Part shown: piece by piece, positions 17,633 to 27,229 of the stretch | Layout of the letters: each line of letters opens with the position of its first letter | Numbering within the stretch: the first letter of the stretch is position 1 | Source: Acidimicrobiia bacterium | GTDB lineage: Bacteria > Actinomycetota > Acidimicrobiia > Spongiisociales > UBA5794 | NCBI GenBank assembly: GCA_030066265.1 | Contig: JASJCF010000002.1 | Span: 1 to 40,058 of the forward strand | Length of the DNA stretch: 40,058 nucleotides | Reading direction: 5' to 3' | Program-made: the position numbers and the translations under genes | The notes under the pieces: model-generated | What the model was told of the DNA's origin: nothing | The model's database searches: none | The model's input: the letters and a program-made list of their open reading frames with translations, nothing else

Positions 17633-18543
17633 GGCCGCAGGACGAGGATCGCATCCTCCACCGGTGTGATCACGATGTGAGATGCGTAGCCGAGGAGCTC
17701 GCCGTCTGCCTGGAACGGTGTCCGCGGTTCGGCTTCGACGGTGAGCTCTCGATAGCAGGACCACACCCGAACGCCGATCGAGGTGCGCGGGCGGAGCCCG
17801 ACCGCGGCACGCGACAGGATCTCGGTAGCGCGTGCAACCCCGAGATCGTCGGCGGCCATCGTTGCGATTCCGCCGGGGGGATCCGGCAGGAGGCGAAGCG
17901 GAAAGCGGCCGAAGTAGGTGTAGGGATCGTGGATCTGCGTCAGGGCGGCCACGGCGTCGAACCGATCTCCGTCACACGTCATCCGGAGATTCGGGTGCTC
18001 GCTCCGCCAGTTGGACAGCAACCGGCCGATGGCTGTGGAGGCGAAATGCAGACTGCCGAATCGGACCTTTGCGAAGGGTCGGGTCTCAGCCATCTCCACC
18101 ACATCGGCATCGAACCCGATGCCGATCGAGAATGCAGCGAAGCGCTCGATCGTGCCGAGCGGCGTCTCGGCAGCCACTCGCCCCATCCGCGTGGGCTGCG
18201 GCTCCCATTGGTTGGCGGCCTCAACCGCCTTGATGGGCTTCTGGGTTATGCCGAGGATGCGAGCAAGGACGTTCGTGGTCCCGGCGGGAACGAGGCCCAG
18301 GGCCGTCGATGTGCCGGCGAGGCCGTTGGCCACGTGATGGGCGACTCCGTCTCCTCCCATGGCGAAAACGGCATCAACGCCATTCCGGGCACTCGCTTCG
18401 GCGATGCGTTCGGTCTCGCGTGCGCTGACCGGCCATTCGGTGTCGAGGTCATACGATCGCGCCAGGATTTGCGTCACTCGCCGGTACATGCCACCGGTGA
18501 ACTGCGAGGCGGAGGGGTTGGCGATGAGCACCGCAGAGGGCAT
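17560..18543 (-). CDS. Diacylglycerol kinase/YegS-like lipid kinase family protein
   Basis: VDAVFAMGGDGVAHHVANGLAGTSTALGLVPAGTTNVLARILGI. Confidence 0.9.
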   Translation of the reverse strand: MPSAVLIANPSASQFTGGMYRRVTQILARSYDLDTEWPVSARETERIAEASARNGVDAVFAMGGDGVAHHVANGLAGTSTALGLVPAGTTNVLARILGITQKPIKAVEAANQWEPQPTRMGRVAAETPLGTIERFAAFSIGIGFDADVVEMAETRPFAKVRFGSLHFASTAIGRLLSNWRSEHPNLRMTCDGDRFDAVAALTQIHDPYTYFGRFPLRLLPDPPGGIATMAADDLGVARATEILSRAAVGLRPRTSIGVRVWSCYRELTVEAEPRTPFQADGELLGYASHIVITPVEDAILVLRPQTDSTPPPDDEAGAEDSSGGDPA

Positions 18544-18645
18544 GGCTGAGAGCCTAAGGAGCTATCGGGCGGCGATGCAGCACGCAGAAGCGGAGACGTG
18601 ACGCGTCGTCGTGCCCGACGGCGCACGTGCGACGAAGTCCCGACG

Positions 18646-19014
18646 TCAGCCGGCCAGCAGCTTCTCGACCTGGACGCGGAGATCGAGCGGGCGGAAGGGC
18701 TTGGTCATGAACGAATCCGCCCCGCCCTTGGCAGCTTTGTCGGCCATCTCGGGCTGGGCGTGCGCCGTGAGGACCAACACCTTGATCGATGCGGTCTCGT
18801 GGTCGTTGCGGATCCTCCGGAGCACCTCCCAGCCGTCGAGCCCGGGAAGGCCGATGTCCAAGACGACCGCGTCGGGCCGGTGGTCCTTGATGGCGTCGAG
18901 GCCACCGACACCGTCGGCGGCCGACGAAACCTCGACCCCGAGTACGCGTAGGCAGACTTCGATCAGTCTGCGGACGCTTGCAGAGTCCTCGATCACGAGC
19001 ACACGCTGTTCCAC
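18646..19014 (-). CDS. Single-domain response regulator (CheY-like receiver)
   Basis: GTG start 19014; VEQRVLVIEDSASVRRLIEVCLRVLG...DAVVLDIGLPGLDGWEVLRRIR...VLVLTAHAQ...FMTKPFRPLDL. Confidence 0.92.
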   Translation of the reverse strand: MEQRVLVIEDSASVRRLIEVCLRVLGVEVSSAADGVGGLDAIKDHRPDAVVLDIGLPGLDGWEVLRRIRNDHETASIKVLVLTAHAQPEMADKAAKGGADSFMTKPFRPLDLRVQVEKLLAG

Positions 19015-19153
19015 ACGTTGACTATCGGTCGGTCCCAGACCCGACTTCAGCGGTTGTTGGCAGATCCAGGACGGAGTGGTGATGCCGCAGAGCCGGTCCG
19101 TCGGGCGTAGCCTGGGCGACGGCAATACCGCTCCTCGATCGCGTCAAGGAGGC

Positions 19154-20704
19154 ATGGTGCTCCCTCCGTACCACTCGCTGCCGTACTCCGACTTCACCGA
19201 CGGTGCCGTGAGCGCCAGGTACGAACAAGCGCTCCGAGCGGTCAGGGCGTCGCTCGGTGAGCGTTCGCCGCTCGTGATCGCCGGTGAGCGAGTCGACACC
19301 AAGCCTTCGATCGAATCGGTGAACCCCTCCGATCCTTCGATGATCGTCGGAACTGCGGCGTCTGCAGACACCGGTCATGTCGACACGGCGATCGATGCGG
19401 CGTGGCAGGCGTTCCCCGGATGGGCGCGAAGGACGGCGGCGGAACGAGCGGGGCTGATCCACCGTGTTGGTGACCTCATCGCCGAGCGTTCATTCGATTT
19501 CGCCGCATGGCAGACGTTCGAAGCCGGGAAGAACTGGGCTGAAGCCGAGGCGGACGTCGCCGAAGCGATCGACTTCTGTCGGTACTACGCGCACCAGGCG
19601 CTCCAGATGGCCGAGCCGGTGCCCGTGCACGAGTACCCGGGTGAGGAGAATCGGTCGTGGCTCCAGCCGATCGGGGCAGGTGCCGTCATCCCCCCATGGA
19701 ACTTCCCGCTTGCGATCCTCGTCGGGATGACGGTCGGCCCTGTCGTGGGCGGCAACACGGTCGTGCTCAAGCCTGCGTCGAACACGCCCCTCGTCGGGTG
19801 GGGATTCATGAAGGTGCTCGAGGAAGCGGGCCTCCCTTCGGGCGTCGTGAACTTCCTCCCTGGGTCTGGCGGCTCGATCGGCGATGCATTGGTCGATCAC
19901 CCGAAGACACGATTCGTGAACTTCACGGGCTCCAAGGAAGTCGGTCTCCGGATCGCCGAGCGTTCCGCAAGGGTCGTGCCTGGGCAGACCTGGCTCAAGC
20001 GCGCCTACATGGAGATGGGCGGCAAGGATGCGTTGGTCGTCGACGACACGGCGGACCTCGACGCCGCAGCGGACGCCGTGGTCCAGTCGGCGTTCGGCTT
20101 CCAGGGTCAGAAGTGCTCGGCGTGCTCTCGGCTCATCGTGTTCGAGAGCGTGCATGATGCCCTCGTGGACCGCGTCGTGGAGCGAGCGGCGCACCTGCGG
20201 GTGGGCCCGGCAGTCGAGAATCACCCGATGGGGCCGGTGATCTCGCAGGCGCAGTATCGAGCCATCCTCGATGAGATCGAATCGGGCAAGTCGGAGGCGA
20301 CGCTCGTCATGGGCGGGAAACCGATCGATCTCGGGGGCGGCTACTTCATCGAACCGACGGTCTTCGACGGTGTCGACCCGCAGGCGCGGCTTGCCCAGCA
20401 CGAGATATTCGGTCCGGTCCTGTCCGTGATCGCCGTGGCCGACTTCGACCACGCGATGGCTGTGGCCAACGGCACCGAGTTCGGGCTCACGGGTGGAGTC
20501 TTCTCCGAAGACGAGCAGCGCCTCGAGCGTGCTCAGCGCGAGTTCCACGTCGGGAACCTGTATCTCAACCGCAAGATCACCGGTGCGCTGGTGGGTATCC
20601 AGCCATTCGGCGGCTTCAACATGTCCGGGTCCAATGCCAAAGCGGGCGGACCCGACTACCTGCGCCTGTTCCTCGAGATGAAGACCGTGGCCAGGCGGCA
20701 CTGA
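19154..20704 (+). CDS. rocA: 1-pyrroline-5-carboxylate dehydrogenase (aldehyde dehydrogenase family)
   Basis: AAGGAGG RBS before ATG 19154; VIPPWNFPLAILVGMT, FVNFTGSKEVGLRIAERSA, ...FGFQGQKCSACSRLIV, NLYLNRKITGALVGIQPFGGFNMSG. Confidence 0.93.
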   Translation: MVLPPYHSLPYSDFTDGAVSARYEQALRAVRASLGERSPLVIAGERVDTKPSIESVNPSDPSMIVGTAASADTGHVDTAIDAAWQAFPGWARRTAAERAGLIHRVGDLIAERSFDFAAWQTFEAGKNWAEAEADVAEAIDFCRYYAHQALQMAEPVPVHEYPGEENRSWLQPIGAGAVIPPWNFPLAILVGMTVGPVVGGNTVVLKPASNTPLVGWGFMKVLEEAGLPSGVVNFLPGSGGSIGDALVDHPKTRFVNFTGSKEVGLRIAERSARVVPGQTWLKRAYMEMGGKDALVVDDTADLDAAADAVVQSAFGFQGQKCSACSRLIVFESVHDALVDRVVERAAHLRVGPAVENHPMGPVISQAQYRAILDEIESGKSEATLVMGGKPIDLGGGYFIEPTVFDGVDPQARLAQHEIFGPVLSVIAVADFDHAMAVANGTEFGLTGGVFSEDEQRLERAQREFHVGNLYLNRKITGALVGIQPFGGFNMSGSNAKAGGPDYLRLFLEMKTVARRH

Positions 20705-20744
20705 CCGGCGGGATCATCATCGCGAGAACCGGCCGAGGTCGGTG

Positions 20745-21680
20745 CTAGGCGCCGCTTCCGTCGTAGGTGTACCAGATGACGGCGTTGCCGAGGGTGTCGG
20801 AGACGATCACCGTGTCACCGCCGTTGGACCACACCGGAGTATCGGAACACCACCGGATCGCATTCGCCGGCCCGCCTTCACAGCCCGTGATCACGGTGAC
20901 GGACTCGCCAGGTGCGAGAACGGTGCCGTCGGGGAACGCCAGGCGATTCGAGGAGCTCTCATCTCGGAGGATCCACCCCGAAATGGCAACACGCCCGTAT
21001 CCCTCGTTGACGATCGTGACGAACTCGTCGGCCAGCGCATCGTCATCGGGACCGGATGGATCGAACGAGACCTCGCCGATGCGGATCACCGGGCGATCGG
21101 CGCGCAAGCCTTCATCGTCGCCGCAGGCGAACGTCCCCCACATGCCTTTGCCCGACTGGAACGCCCTGGCTTCGAACGCCTTCCACTCGGCGGCGTACTC
21201 GTGTCCGTTCTGGAGGGCGACGGCGTTGCCGTCCCGGACGAGCTCGGCGTTGACGAGTTCGATGCCGTCAGGTGACTCGAGGTAGACGTAGCGAAGAGCC
21301 CGGCCGAAGGAATCGAGGTCCTCCTCACCGGCGATCAGGAGAACCTCCCGGCCGTTGAGCCTGTTGGCGAGGACGGTGGCGGCTTCAGGCCCCCAGCATT
21401 CGGTCATCTCCGGCGCATTGATCCCGAGCATCCGGACGTCGGTCGGGATACCGTCGATGGACACCGAGAGCGTGTCGCCGTCGGTGACGTCGAGGACGGA
21501 GCCCGTCACCCGCTCCTCCTCGGGAGGCAGGGTGGGTGTCGTGGTGGACGGAGGGGCCCCTCTCGGCAGTGTGGAGGTGGTCGTGGTGGTCTCTGCGAAC
21601 TCCGGCGCCTGGGGTCGGGTGTCGCACGCCACCACGAGGAAGCCGACCATCACGATGACCGATGCCAGCCGTCTGTGCAT
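20745..21680 (-). CDS. Lipoprotein: staphylococcal-nuclease-like (thermonuclease) domain fused to a lamin-tail (LTD) domain
   Basis: Start MHRRLASVIVMVGFLVVACDT (lipobox); Thr-rich linker; VLDVTDGDTLSVSIDGIPTDVRMLGINAPE...DSFGRALRYVYL (SNc); IRIGEVSFDPSGPDDDALADEFVTIVNEGYGRVAISGWILRDES (LTD). Confidence 0.88.
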   Translation of the reverse strand: MHRRLASVIVMVGFLVVACDTRPQAPEFAETTTTTSTLPRGAPPSTTTPTLPPEEERVTGSVLDVTDGDTLSVSIDGIPTDVRMLGINAPEMTECWGPEAATVLANRLNGREVLLIAGEEDLDSFGRALRYVYLESPDGIELVNAELVRDGNAVALQNGHEYAAEWKAFEARAFQSGKGMWGTFACGDDEGLRADRPVIRIGEVSFDPSGPDDDALADEFVTIVNEGYGRVAISGWILRDESSSNRLAFPDGTVLAPGESVTVITGCEGGPANAIRWCSDTPVWSNGGDTVIVSDTLGNAVIWYTYDGSGA

Positions 21681-21709
21681 GACGGAACGGTAGGGGCCGA
21701 TTGCCTGAA

Positions 21710-21748
21710 GTCGGCTGACTGCCGACAGCGCGCCGACGTATAGTCGGC
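21710..21748. promoter_or_regulatory. Four GCCGAC/GTCGGC half-sites at exact 11-bp spacing over a predicted promoter
   Basis: GTCGGC 21710, GCCGAC 21721, GCCGAC 21732, GTCGGC 21743; possible -35 CTGACT 21715-21720 and -10 TATAGT 21739-21744 (18-bp spacer). Confidence 0.5.
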
Positions 21749-21780
21749 ACGCACGGATCCCAGCTGATAGGAAGCCCTCG

Positions 21781-22542
21781 ATGGATGCGTTCAATCTGAC
21801 CGACAAGGTCGCCCTGGTCACGGGCGGCAACAACGGCATCGGCCTGGGGATGGCCGAGGGCCTCGCGGGAGCGGGAGCAGACGTGGTGATCTGGGGTCGG
21901 AACGCCGAACGCAACGAGAGCGCAGCGGAGTCGGTCGGGCGCCACGGCACTCGGGTGCTCGCCCTCCGGGTCGATGTCGCCGACGAAGCCCAGGTCGTCG
22001 AGGCATTCGGTGAGACGGTCGAAGCGATGGGTCACGTCGATGCTGTCTTCGCAAACGCGGGCGTGGGCGCTGCGGGAACCCGGTTCGACGAGATGACGAC
22101 GGATGAATGGCGAAGGATCTTCGGCGTGAACATGGAAGGTGTCTTCTGGACCTTTCGGGAGGCGGTCAGACACATGAAGCCGAGGGGATCCGGATCCTTG
22201 GTGGTCACCTCGTCGCTGTCGGCCGATCTCGGGTTCTCCCGCGGCGAGCACTACGCCGCAACGAAGGCAGGTGTTCGCGCGCTGATCCAGGGTCTCGCTG
22301 TCGAGTACGGGAAGTACGGCATCAGGGCGAACGCCATCTCGCCAGGCTGGGTCGTGACCGGCATGACTGATGCCTTCATCGAAGGTGATCAATTCGAGTC
22401 GGTGGTCAAGCCCCGCATCCCCCTCGGTAGGTGGGGTCATCCCGACGACTTCGCCGGTATCGCGGTGTACCTCGCGTCCGACGCGTCGGCGTGGCACACC
22501 GGGGACACCATCACCGTCGATGGGGGGTTCCTCCAGCGGTAG
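21781..22542 (+). CDS. SDR family oxidoreductase
   Basis: DKVALVTGGNNGIGLGMAEGLAGAGADVVIWGR; HYAATKAGVRALIQGLAVEYGKYGIRANAISPGWV. Confidence 0.93.
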   Translation: MDAFNLTDKVALVTGGNNGIGLGMAEGLAGAGADVVIWGRNAERNESAAESVGRHGTRVLALRVDVADEAQVVEAFGETVEAMGHVDAVFANAGVGAAGTRFDEMTTDEWRRIFGVNMEGVFWTFREAVRHMKPRGSGSLVVTSSLSADLGFSRGEHYAATKAGVRALIQGLAVEYGKYGIRANAISPGWVVTGMTDAFIEGDQFESVVKPRIPLGRWGHPDDFAGIAVYLASDASAWHTGDTITVDGGFLQR

Positions 22543-22651
22543 CGGACCGTCCGTCGGCTGTCTGCGGGCTGTCCCGGTCTCTCGCCAAGTGCAGCGCGAC
22601 GGTCGTCTCCTAGAATCGAACGTGGCTGCTGTCACGAGCCGAGGAGTCCTG

Positions 22652-23569
22652 ATGATCACGTTCGATGAGCAGGTCGCGATCGTGACGGGCGCCGGTCAAG
22701 GCCTCGGGAGATCCCACGCACTGGCACTTGCCTCACGCGGCGCTCGCGTCGTGGTGAACGACCCCGGCGGCGCCAGAGATGGCACGGGGGTATCGACCGC
22801 TCTCGCTCGAGCCGTGGTCGATGAGATCGAGGCCGGCGGTGGGGAGGCCGTGGCCGACACCGCCAGCGTGACCGACGCAGCGGCCGTGTCCGACATGGTC
22901 GAGCGAACCATCGACCGATGGGGACGCATCGACATCCTGGTCAACAATGCCGGGATTCTCAGAGACAAGTCGTTCATGAACATGACGCTCGAGGACTTCT
23001 CCGCCGTGCTGGAAGTCCATCTGGTGGGGACGGCGATCTGCACGCACGCCGTCTGGGGTCACATGCGAGGTCGCAGCTACGGCCGGATCCTGGTGACCTC
23101 CTCGGCCTCGGGGCTGTACGGCAGCTTCGGACAGGCGAACTACGCCGCAGCGAAGCTCGGTGTCATCGGGCTCATGAACACCCTGAACCTCGAAGGGGAG
23201 AAGTACGACATCCGGGTCAACGGTCTCGCCCCGGTGGCACACACCCGCATGACCGATGAGCTCCTGCCGGAGGACGCCAAGGCCCTTCTCCTGCCCGAAG
23301 CGGTCACCCCGGCCGTTCTGTTCCTCGTGTCGGAGGATGCGCCGAAGGGCGTCGTCATGACGGCGGGCGCAGGAGGCTTTGCGGCGGTCGAGATCGTCGA
23401 GACCGAGGGGATCTGGCTTTCCGAGGAGGTTCGGACGCCGGAGGAGATCGCCGAGCATTTCGACGAGATCGTCGACCGTGAGCATCCTCGCGTGTTCCGT
23501 GCGGGAAGCGAGCAGACCATGAAGTTCCTGGGACAGGCAATTGCATCCGTTTCGAGTGGAGGAGAGTGA
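22652..23569 (+). CDS. SDR family protein, HSD17B4/MFE-2-type (R)-hydroxyacyl-CoA dehydrogenase-like
   Basis: [93 protein letters not shown]. Confidence 0.88.
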   Translation: MITFDEQVAIVTGAGQGLGRSHALALASRGARVVVNDPGGARDGTGVSTALARAVVDEIEAGGGEAVADTASVTDAAAVSDMVERTIDRWGRIDILVNNAGILRDKSFMNMTLEDFSAVLEVHLVGTAICTHAVWGHMRGRSYGRILVTSSASGLYGSFGQANYAAAKLGVIGLMNTLNLEGEKYDIRVNGLAPVAHTRMTDELLPEDAKALLLPEAVTPAVLFLVSEDAPKGVVMTAGAGGFAAVEIVETEGIWLSEEVRTPEEIAEHFDEIVDREHPRVFRAGSEQTMKFLGQAIASVSSGGE

Positions 23570-23570
23570 C

Positions 23571-24752
23571 ATGCGGCGAGCTGCCATCGTGTCGGCGGCG
23601 AGGACGCCCATCGGCAAGGCGTATCGCGGGGCGTTCAACAACCTGGAGGCGCCGAGCCTCGGTGCCGAGCCGATCCGAGCTGCCGTCGAGCGGGCCGGCG
23701 TCGAGCCTGCCGACGTCGACGACGTGATCATGGGATGTGCCATGCCGCAGGGCACCCAGTTCCCCAATCTCGGTCGACTGGCTGCCCTGCGGGCGGGTCT
23801 GCCTACGTCGGTGAGCGGCATGACGATCGATCGGCAGTGCTCGTCGGGCATGATGGCGATCGCAACAGCGGCCAAGCAGGTGCTGTACGACGACATGGAT
23901 GTCGTGGTGGCTGGAGGCATCGAGTCGATCTCGCTGGCCCAGAACGAGCACACCAACATGTGGCGCATGGTGGATCCGGCGTTGGTGGAGGACCACCCGG
24001 CCGCCTACATGTCGATGCTCGACACCGCCGAGGTGGTTGCCGAGCGGTTCGACGTCTCGCGGGCGGCACAAGACGAGTACGCGTTGCAGTCCCAGGAGCG
24101 CACGGCGGAGGCGCAGAGCGCTGGACGGTTCGATGCCGAGATCATCCCCGTTCGGGCGACCAAGACCGTGGTCGATCGTGCCACAGGGGACACCTCCGAA
24201 GAGGATGTGGAGCTCACCGTTGACGAAGGCAACCGGCCGACGACCACCTTGGATGGCCTCGCTTCCCTTTCCCCCGTGTTCGAAGGGGGATCGATCACCG
24301 CCGGAAACGCCAGCCAGCTCTCCGACGGCGCGGCGGCAACCGTCGTGATGTCCTCCGACGAGGTGGCTCGGCGTGAACTCGAGCCCCTCGGCTACTACCG
24401 GGGGATCGCCGTCGCCGGCGTCGACCCCGACATCATGGGGATCGGGCCGGTGTTCGCGGTACCGAAACTGCTCGCCAACGCAGGCCTCTCCGTCTCCGAC
24501 GTCGATCTGTGGGAGCTGAACGAGGCGTTTGCCGTCCAGGTCGTGTACTGCCGTGACGAGCTCGGCATCCCCGACGAGAAGCTCAATGTCGACGGTGGTT
24601 CCATCTCGATCGGTCACCCATACGGCATGACCGGTGCCCGCATGGTGATGCACGCCCTCCTCGAGGGGCGTCGGCGCGGGGCGCGATATGTGGTGTCGAC
24701 GATGTGCGTTGGTGGTGGCATGGGCGCCGCCGGCCTCTTCGAAGTGGCCTGA
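23571..24752 (+). CDS. Acetyl-CoA C-acyltransferase (thiolase)
   Basis: [73 protein letters not shown]. Confidence 0.95.
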   Translation: MRRAAIVSAARTPIGKAYRGAFNNLEAPSLGAEPIRAAVERAGVEPADVDDVIMGCAMPQGTQFPNLGRLAALRAGLPTSVSGMTIDRQCSSGMMAIATAAKQVLYDDMDVVVAGGIESISLAQNEHTNMWRMVDPALVEDHPAAYMSMLDTAEVVAERFDVSRAAQDEYALQSQERTAEAQSAGRFDAEIIPVRATKTVVDRATGDTSEEDVELTVDEGNRPTTTLDGLASLSPVFEGGSITAGNASQLSDGAAATVVMSSDEVARRELEPLGYYRGIAVAGVDPDIMGIGPVFAVPKLLANAGLSVSDVDLWELNEAFAVQVVYCRDELGIPDEKLNVDGGSISIGHPYGMTGARMVMHALLEGRRRGARYVVSTMCVGGGMGAAGLFEVA

Positions 24753-24762
24753 GGTCACGCAT

Positions 24763-24790
24763 ATCACCCGGATCAGTCGACCCGGGTGAT
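24763..24790 (+). terminator. Putative terminator hairpin after the thiolase gene
   Basis: ATCACCCGG (24763-24771), 10-nt loop, CCGGGTGAT (24782-24790). Confidence 0.5.
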
Positions 24791-24823
24791 GCCGCCGGTC
24801 CGAGGCCTGCCTAGGGTCGCAGT

Positions 24824-25816
24824 ATGCAGATAGGTACCTTCGTTCCCCAAGGCTGGCGGCTCGATCTCGCCGGCATCGAAACAGACGCTCAGTGGCAGAC
24901 CATGAAGCGGGTCGCCTGGCAGGCCGAGCAGCTCGGCTTCGACTCCATCTGGGTCTACGACCACTTCCACACCGTGCCCGTGGCGACCCAGGAGCCGACC
25001 TACGAGGCCTGGACGCTGATGGCGGCCCTGGCCGCCGTCACCGACCGTGTGCGCCTCGGGCAGATGTGCACATGCAACGGGTATCGGCCACCGGCATACC
25101 TCGCCAAGGTCGCCGCCTCCATCGATGCGATCTCGGATGGTCGCCTGGAGATGGGTATCGGTGGCGGGTGGTACGAGGAGGAGTACCTCGCCTACGGGTA
25201 CCCCTTCCCCAAGCCATCAGTCCGTCTGGGCGAGCTCGACGAGGCCGTGCAGATCATGAAGCGCATGTGGACCGAGGACGAGGCTTCATTCGAGGGGAAG
25301 CACTACACGATCGACAAGGCGATCTGCCGACCACGCCCCATCCAGGCCGGTGGGCCCCCGATGTGGATCGCCGGAGGGGGCGAGCAGCTCACGCTCCGCA
25401 CCGCTGCACGCTACGCCGACTACACCAACTTCGTGGGGACGACCGACGTGTTCCGACACAAGTCGGAGGTGCTGGCGAATCACTGCGCCGACGTGGGTCG
25501 CGACTTCGACGAGATCACGCGATCGTCGAACTTCAATGTGGTCGTGGGGGAGTCGTCGAGTGATGTCCGTGCGAAGCTCGATGCCATGGCCGACAGGATC
25601 ACCGGGCTGGTCGATGACCCAGCGGCACTCATCGAGCGCGTCTTCCAAGGGGTTGGTGGGGCCTCAGGGACGCCCGAACAAGTGATCGACGCAATCTCGG
25701 CCTTCGGAGACCACGGCATGGAGTACGCCATCGTGTACTTCCCCGATGTCGCCTTCGACCCGGGATCGATGGAGCTCTTCGCCAGCGACGTCATGCCGGC
25801 ACTGCGCACGGTGTAG
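24824..25816 (+). CDS. LLM-class (luciferase-like) F420-dependent oxidoreductase
   Basis: MQIGTFVPQGWRLDLAGI...AEQLGFDSIWVYDHFHTVP...ISDGRLEMGIGGGWYEEEYLAYGYPFP. Confidence 0.88.
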   Translation: MQIGTFVPQGWRLDLAGIETDAQWQTMKRVAWQAEQLGFDSIWVYDHFHTVPVATQEPTYEAWTLMAALAAVTDRVRLGQMCTCNGYRPPAYLAKVAASIDAISDGRLEMGIGGGWYEEEYLAYGYPFPKPSVRLGELDEAVQIMKRMWTEDEASFEGKHYTIDKAICRPRPIQAGGPPMWIAGGGEQLTLRTAARYADYTNFVGTTDVFRHKSEVLANHCADVGRDFDEITRSSNFNVVVGESSSDVRAKLDAMADRITGLVDDPAALIERVFQGVGGASGTPEQVIDAISAFGDHGMEYAIVYFPDVAFDPGSMELFASDVMPALRTV

Positions 25817-25849
25817 CTGGGCGTCGGATCAGGACGGGCGGACGCGCAA

Positions 25850-25875
25850 CGGCCGGCCACAGATTTGGCCGGCCG
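25850..25875. terminator. Bidirectional terminator candidate between convergent LLM and aceA genes
   Basis: CGGCCGGCC (25850-25858) ACAGATTT GGCCGGCCG (25867-25875). Confidence 0.65.
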
Positions 25876-25900
25876 CCGCTGATCGTTCTGGCGTCGACGG

Positions 25901-27229
25901 TCAGTGATCGCCGTCGTAGAACTGCTCCTCTTCCGTGGATCCCTCGAGAGCGAGGGTCGAGCTCATGCCTCCGGTGACGACCTGGCTAACCTGGTCGAAG
26001 TAGCCGGCCCCCACCTCGCGCTGGTGGCGGGTTGCCGTGTAACCGGCCTTCTCCATGGCGAACTCTGCCTCCTGGAGCTCCACGTAGGCCTCCATGCCCC
26101 GCTGGGCGTAGCCTCGGGCCAAGTCGAACATGGTCGCGTTCAGTGCATGGAATCCCGCCAGCGTGATGAACTGGAAGCGGTAGCCCATTGCACCGAGCTC
26201 CTTCTGGAACGTCGCAATCGTCGCATCGTCCAGATGTCGCTTCCAGTTGAAGGAAGGCGAGCAGTTGTACGCGAGCATCTTGTTCGGATACTCGGCATGG
26301 ATCGCTTCGGCGAATGCCGCTGCCTCGCCGAGATCCGGGGTCGACGTCTCGCACCAGACCAAGTCGGCATACGGCGCGTATGCGAGACCCCTGGCAATGG
26401 CTGCCTCCATCGAGTTGTCGACCACGAAGAAGCCCTCGGCCGTCCGCTCACCCGTGATGAACTCGCGATCGCGATCGTCGACGTCGGTGGTCACCAGGTT
26501 CGCGCCCAGGGAGTCGGTCCTCGCGACGATGAGCGTCGGGACACCCATGACGTCCGCTGCGAGCCGAGCCGAGGTCAGCGTCCGGACATGCTGTGAGGTC
26601 GGGATCAGAACCTTTCCTCCCATGTGGCCGCACTTCTTCTCGGACGACAGCTGGTCCTCGAGATGCACGGCGGCCGCTCCAGCGCGTATGAACGCCTTGG
26701 TGAGCTCGAACACGTTGAGTGGGCCGCCGAACCCGGACTCGGCATCGGCCACGATGGGAACGAACCAGTCGGTAGCGACGCCGCCCTCGGACCATTCGAT
26801 CTCGTCGGCCCGCTTGAGGGCGTTGTTGATGCGCCGCACCAGCGACGGTGCCGAGTTCGCTGGATACAGCGATTGATCCGGGTACACCGACTCAGCGAGG
26901 TTGGCGTCTGCCGCGACCTGCCACCCGGAGAGGTAGATGGCCTTCAGCCCGGCCTTGACCATCTGCACGGCCTGCCCGCCGGAGATGGCACCCAGGGCAT
27001 TGATGTAGTCCTCGGTGGTGAGGAGATCCCAGAGCTTCTGGGACATGGCCGACGCAAGCGTCTGCTCCTCGACGAAAGAGCCTTGGAGCCGCACCACGTC
27101 CTCTCCGCTGTAGTCGCGGGTGATGCCGTCCCATCGCTCGTTGGAGGCCCAAGATGCCTCGAGTGCTTCCGCTCGCTGCTTGATCGCGTGTTCGTTGGTC
27201 ATCGTCGTCTCCTGATCGGCGTCGGTCAT
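25901..27229 (-). CDS. aceA: Isocitrate lyase
   Basis: [76 protein letters not shown]. Confidence 0.97.
   Translation of the reverse strand: MTDADQETTMTNEHAIKQRAEALEASWASNERWDGITRDYSGEDVVRLQGSFVEEQTLASAMSQKLWDLLTTEDYINALGAISGGQAVQMVKAGLKAIYLSGWQVAADANLAESVYPDQSLYPANSAPSLVRRINNALKRADEIEWSEGGVATDWFVPIVADAESGFGGPLNVFELTKAFIRAGAAAVHLEDQLSSEKKCGHMGGKVLIPTSQHVRTLTSARLAADVMGVPTLIVARTDSLGANLVTTDVDDRDREFITGERTAEGFFVVDNSMEAAIARGLAYAPYADLVWCETSTPDLGEAAAFAEAIHAEYPNKMLAYNCSPSFNWKRHLDDATIATFQKELGAMGYRFQFITLAGFHALNATMFDLARGYAQRGMEAYVELQEAEFAMEKAGYTATRHQREVGAGYFDQVSQVVTGGMSSTLALEGSTEEEQFYDGDH

Noticed and set aside
18646-19014. Part of a two-component pair
   Set aside because: No histidine kinase gene adjacent; left as a lone receiver-domain protein.
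20745-21680. Toxin/defence nuclease
   Set aside because: Lipobox and secretion linker point to an extracellular nutrient or DNA-degrading role.
21385-22659. 424-aa minus-strand ORF
   Set aside because: Spans the divergent promoter and is antisense to the SDR; no motif.
23355-24767. 470-aa minus-strand ORF
   Set aside because: His/Arg-rich antisense frame of the thiolase gene.
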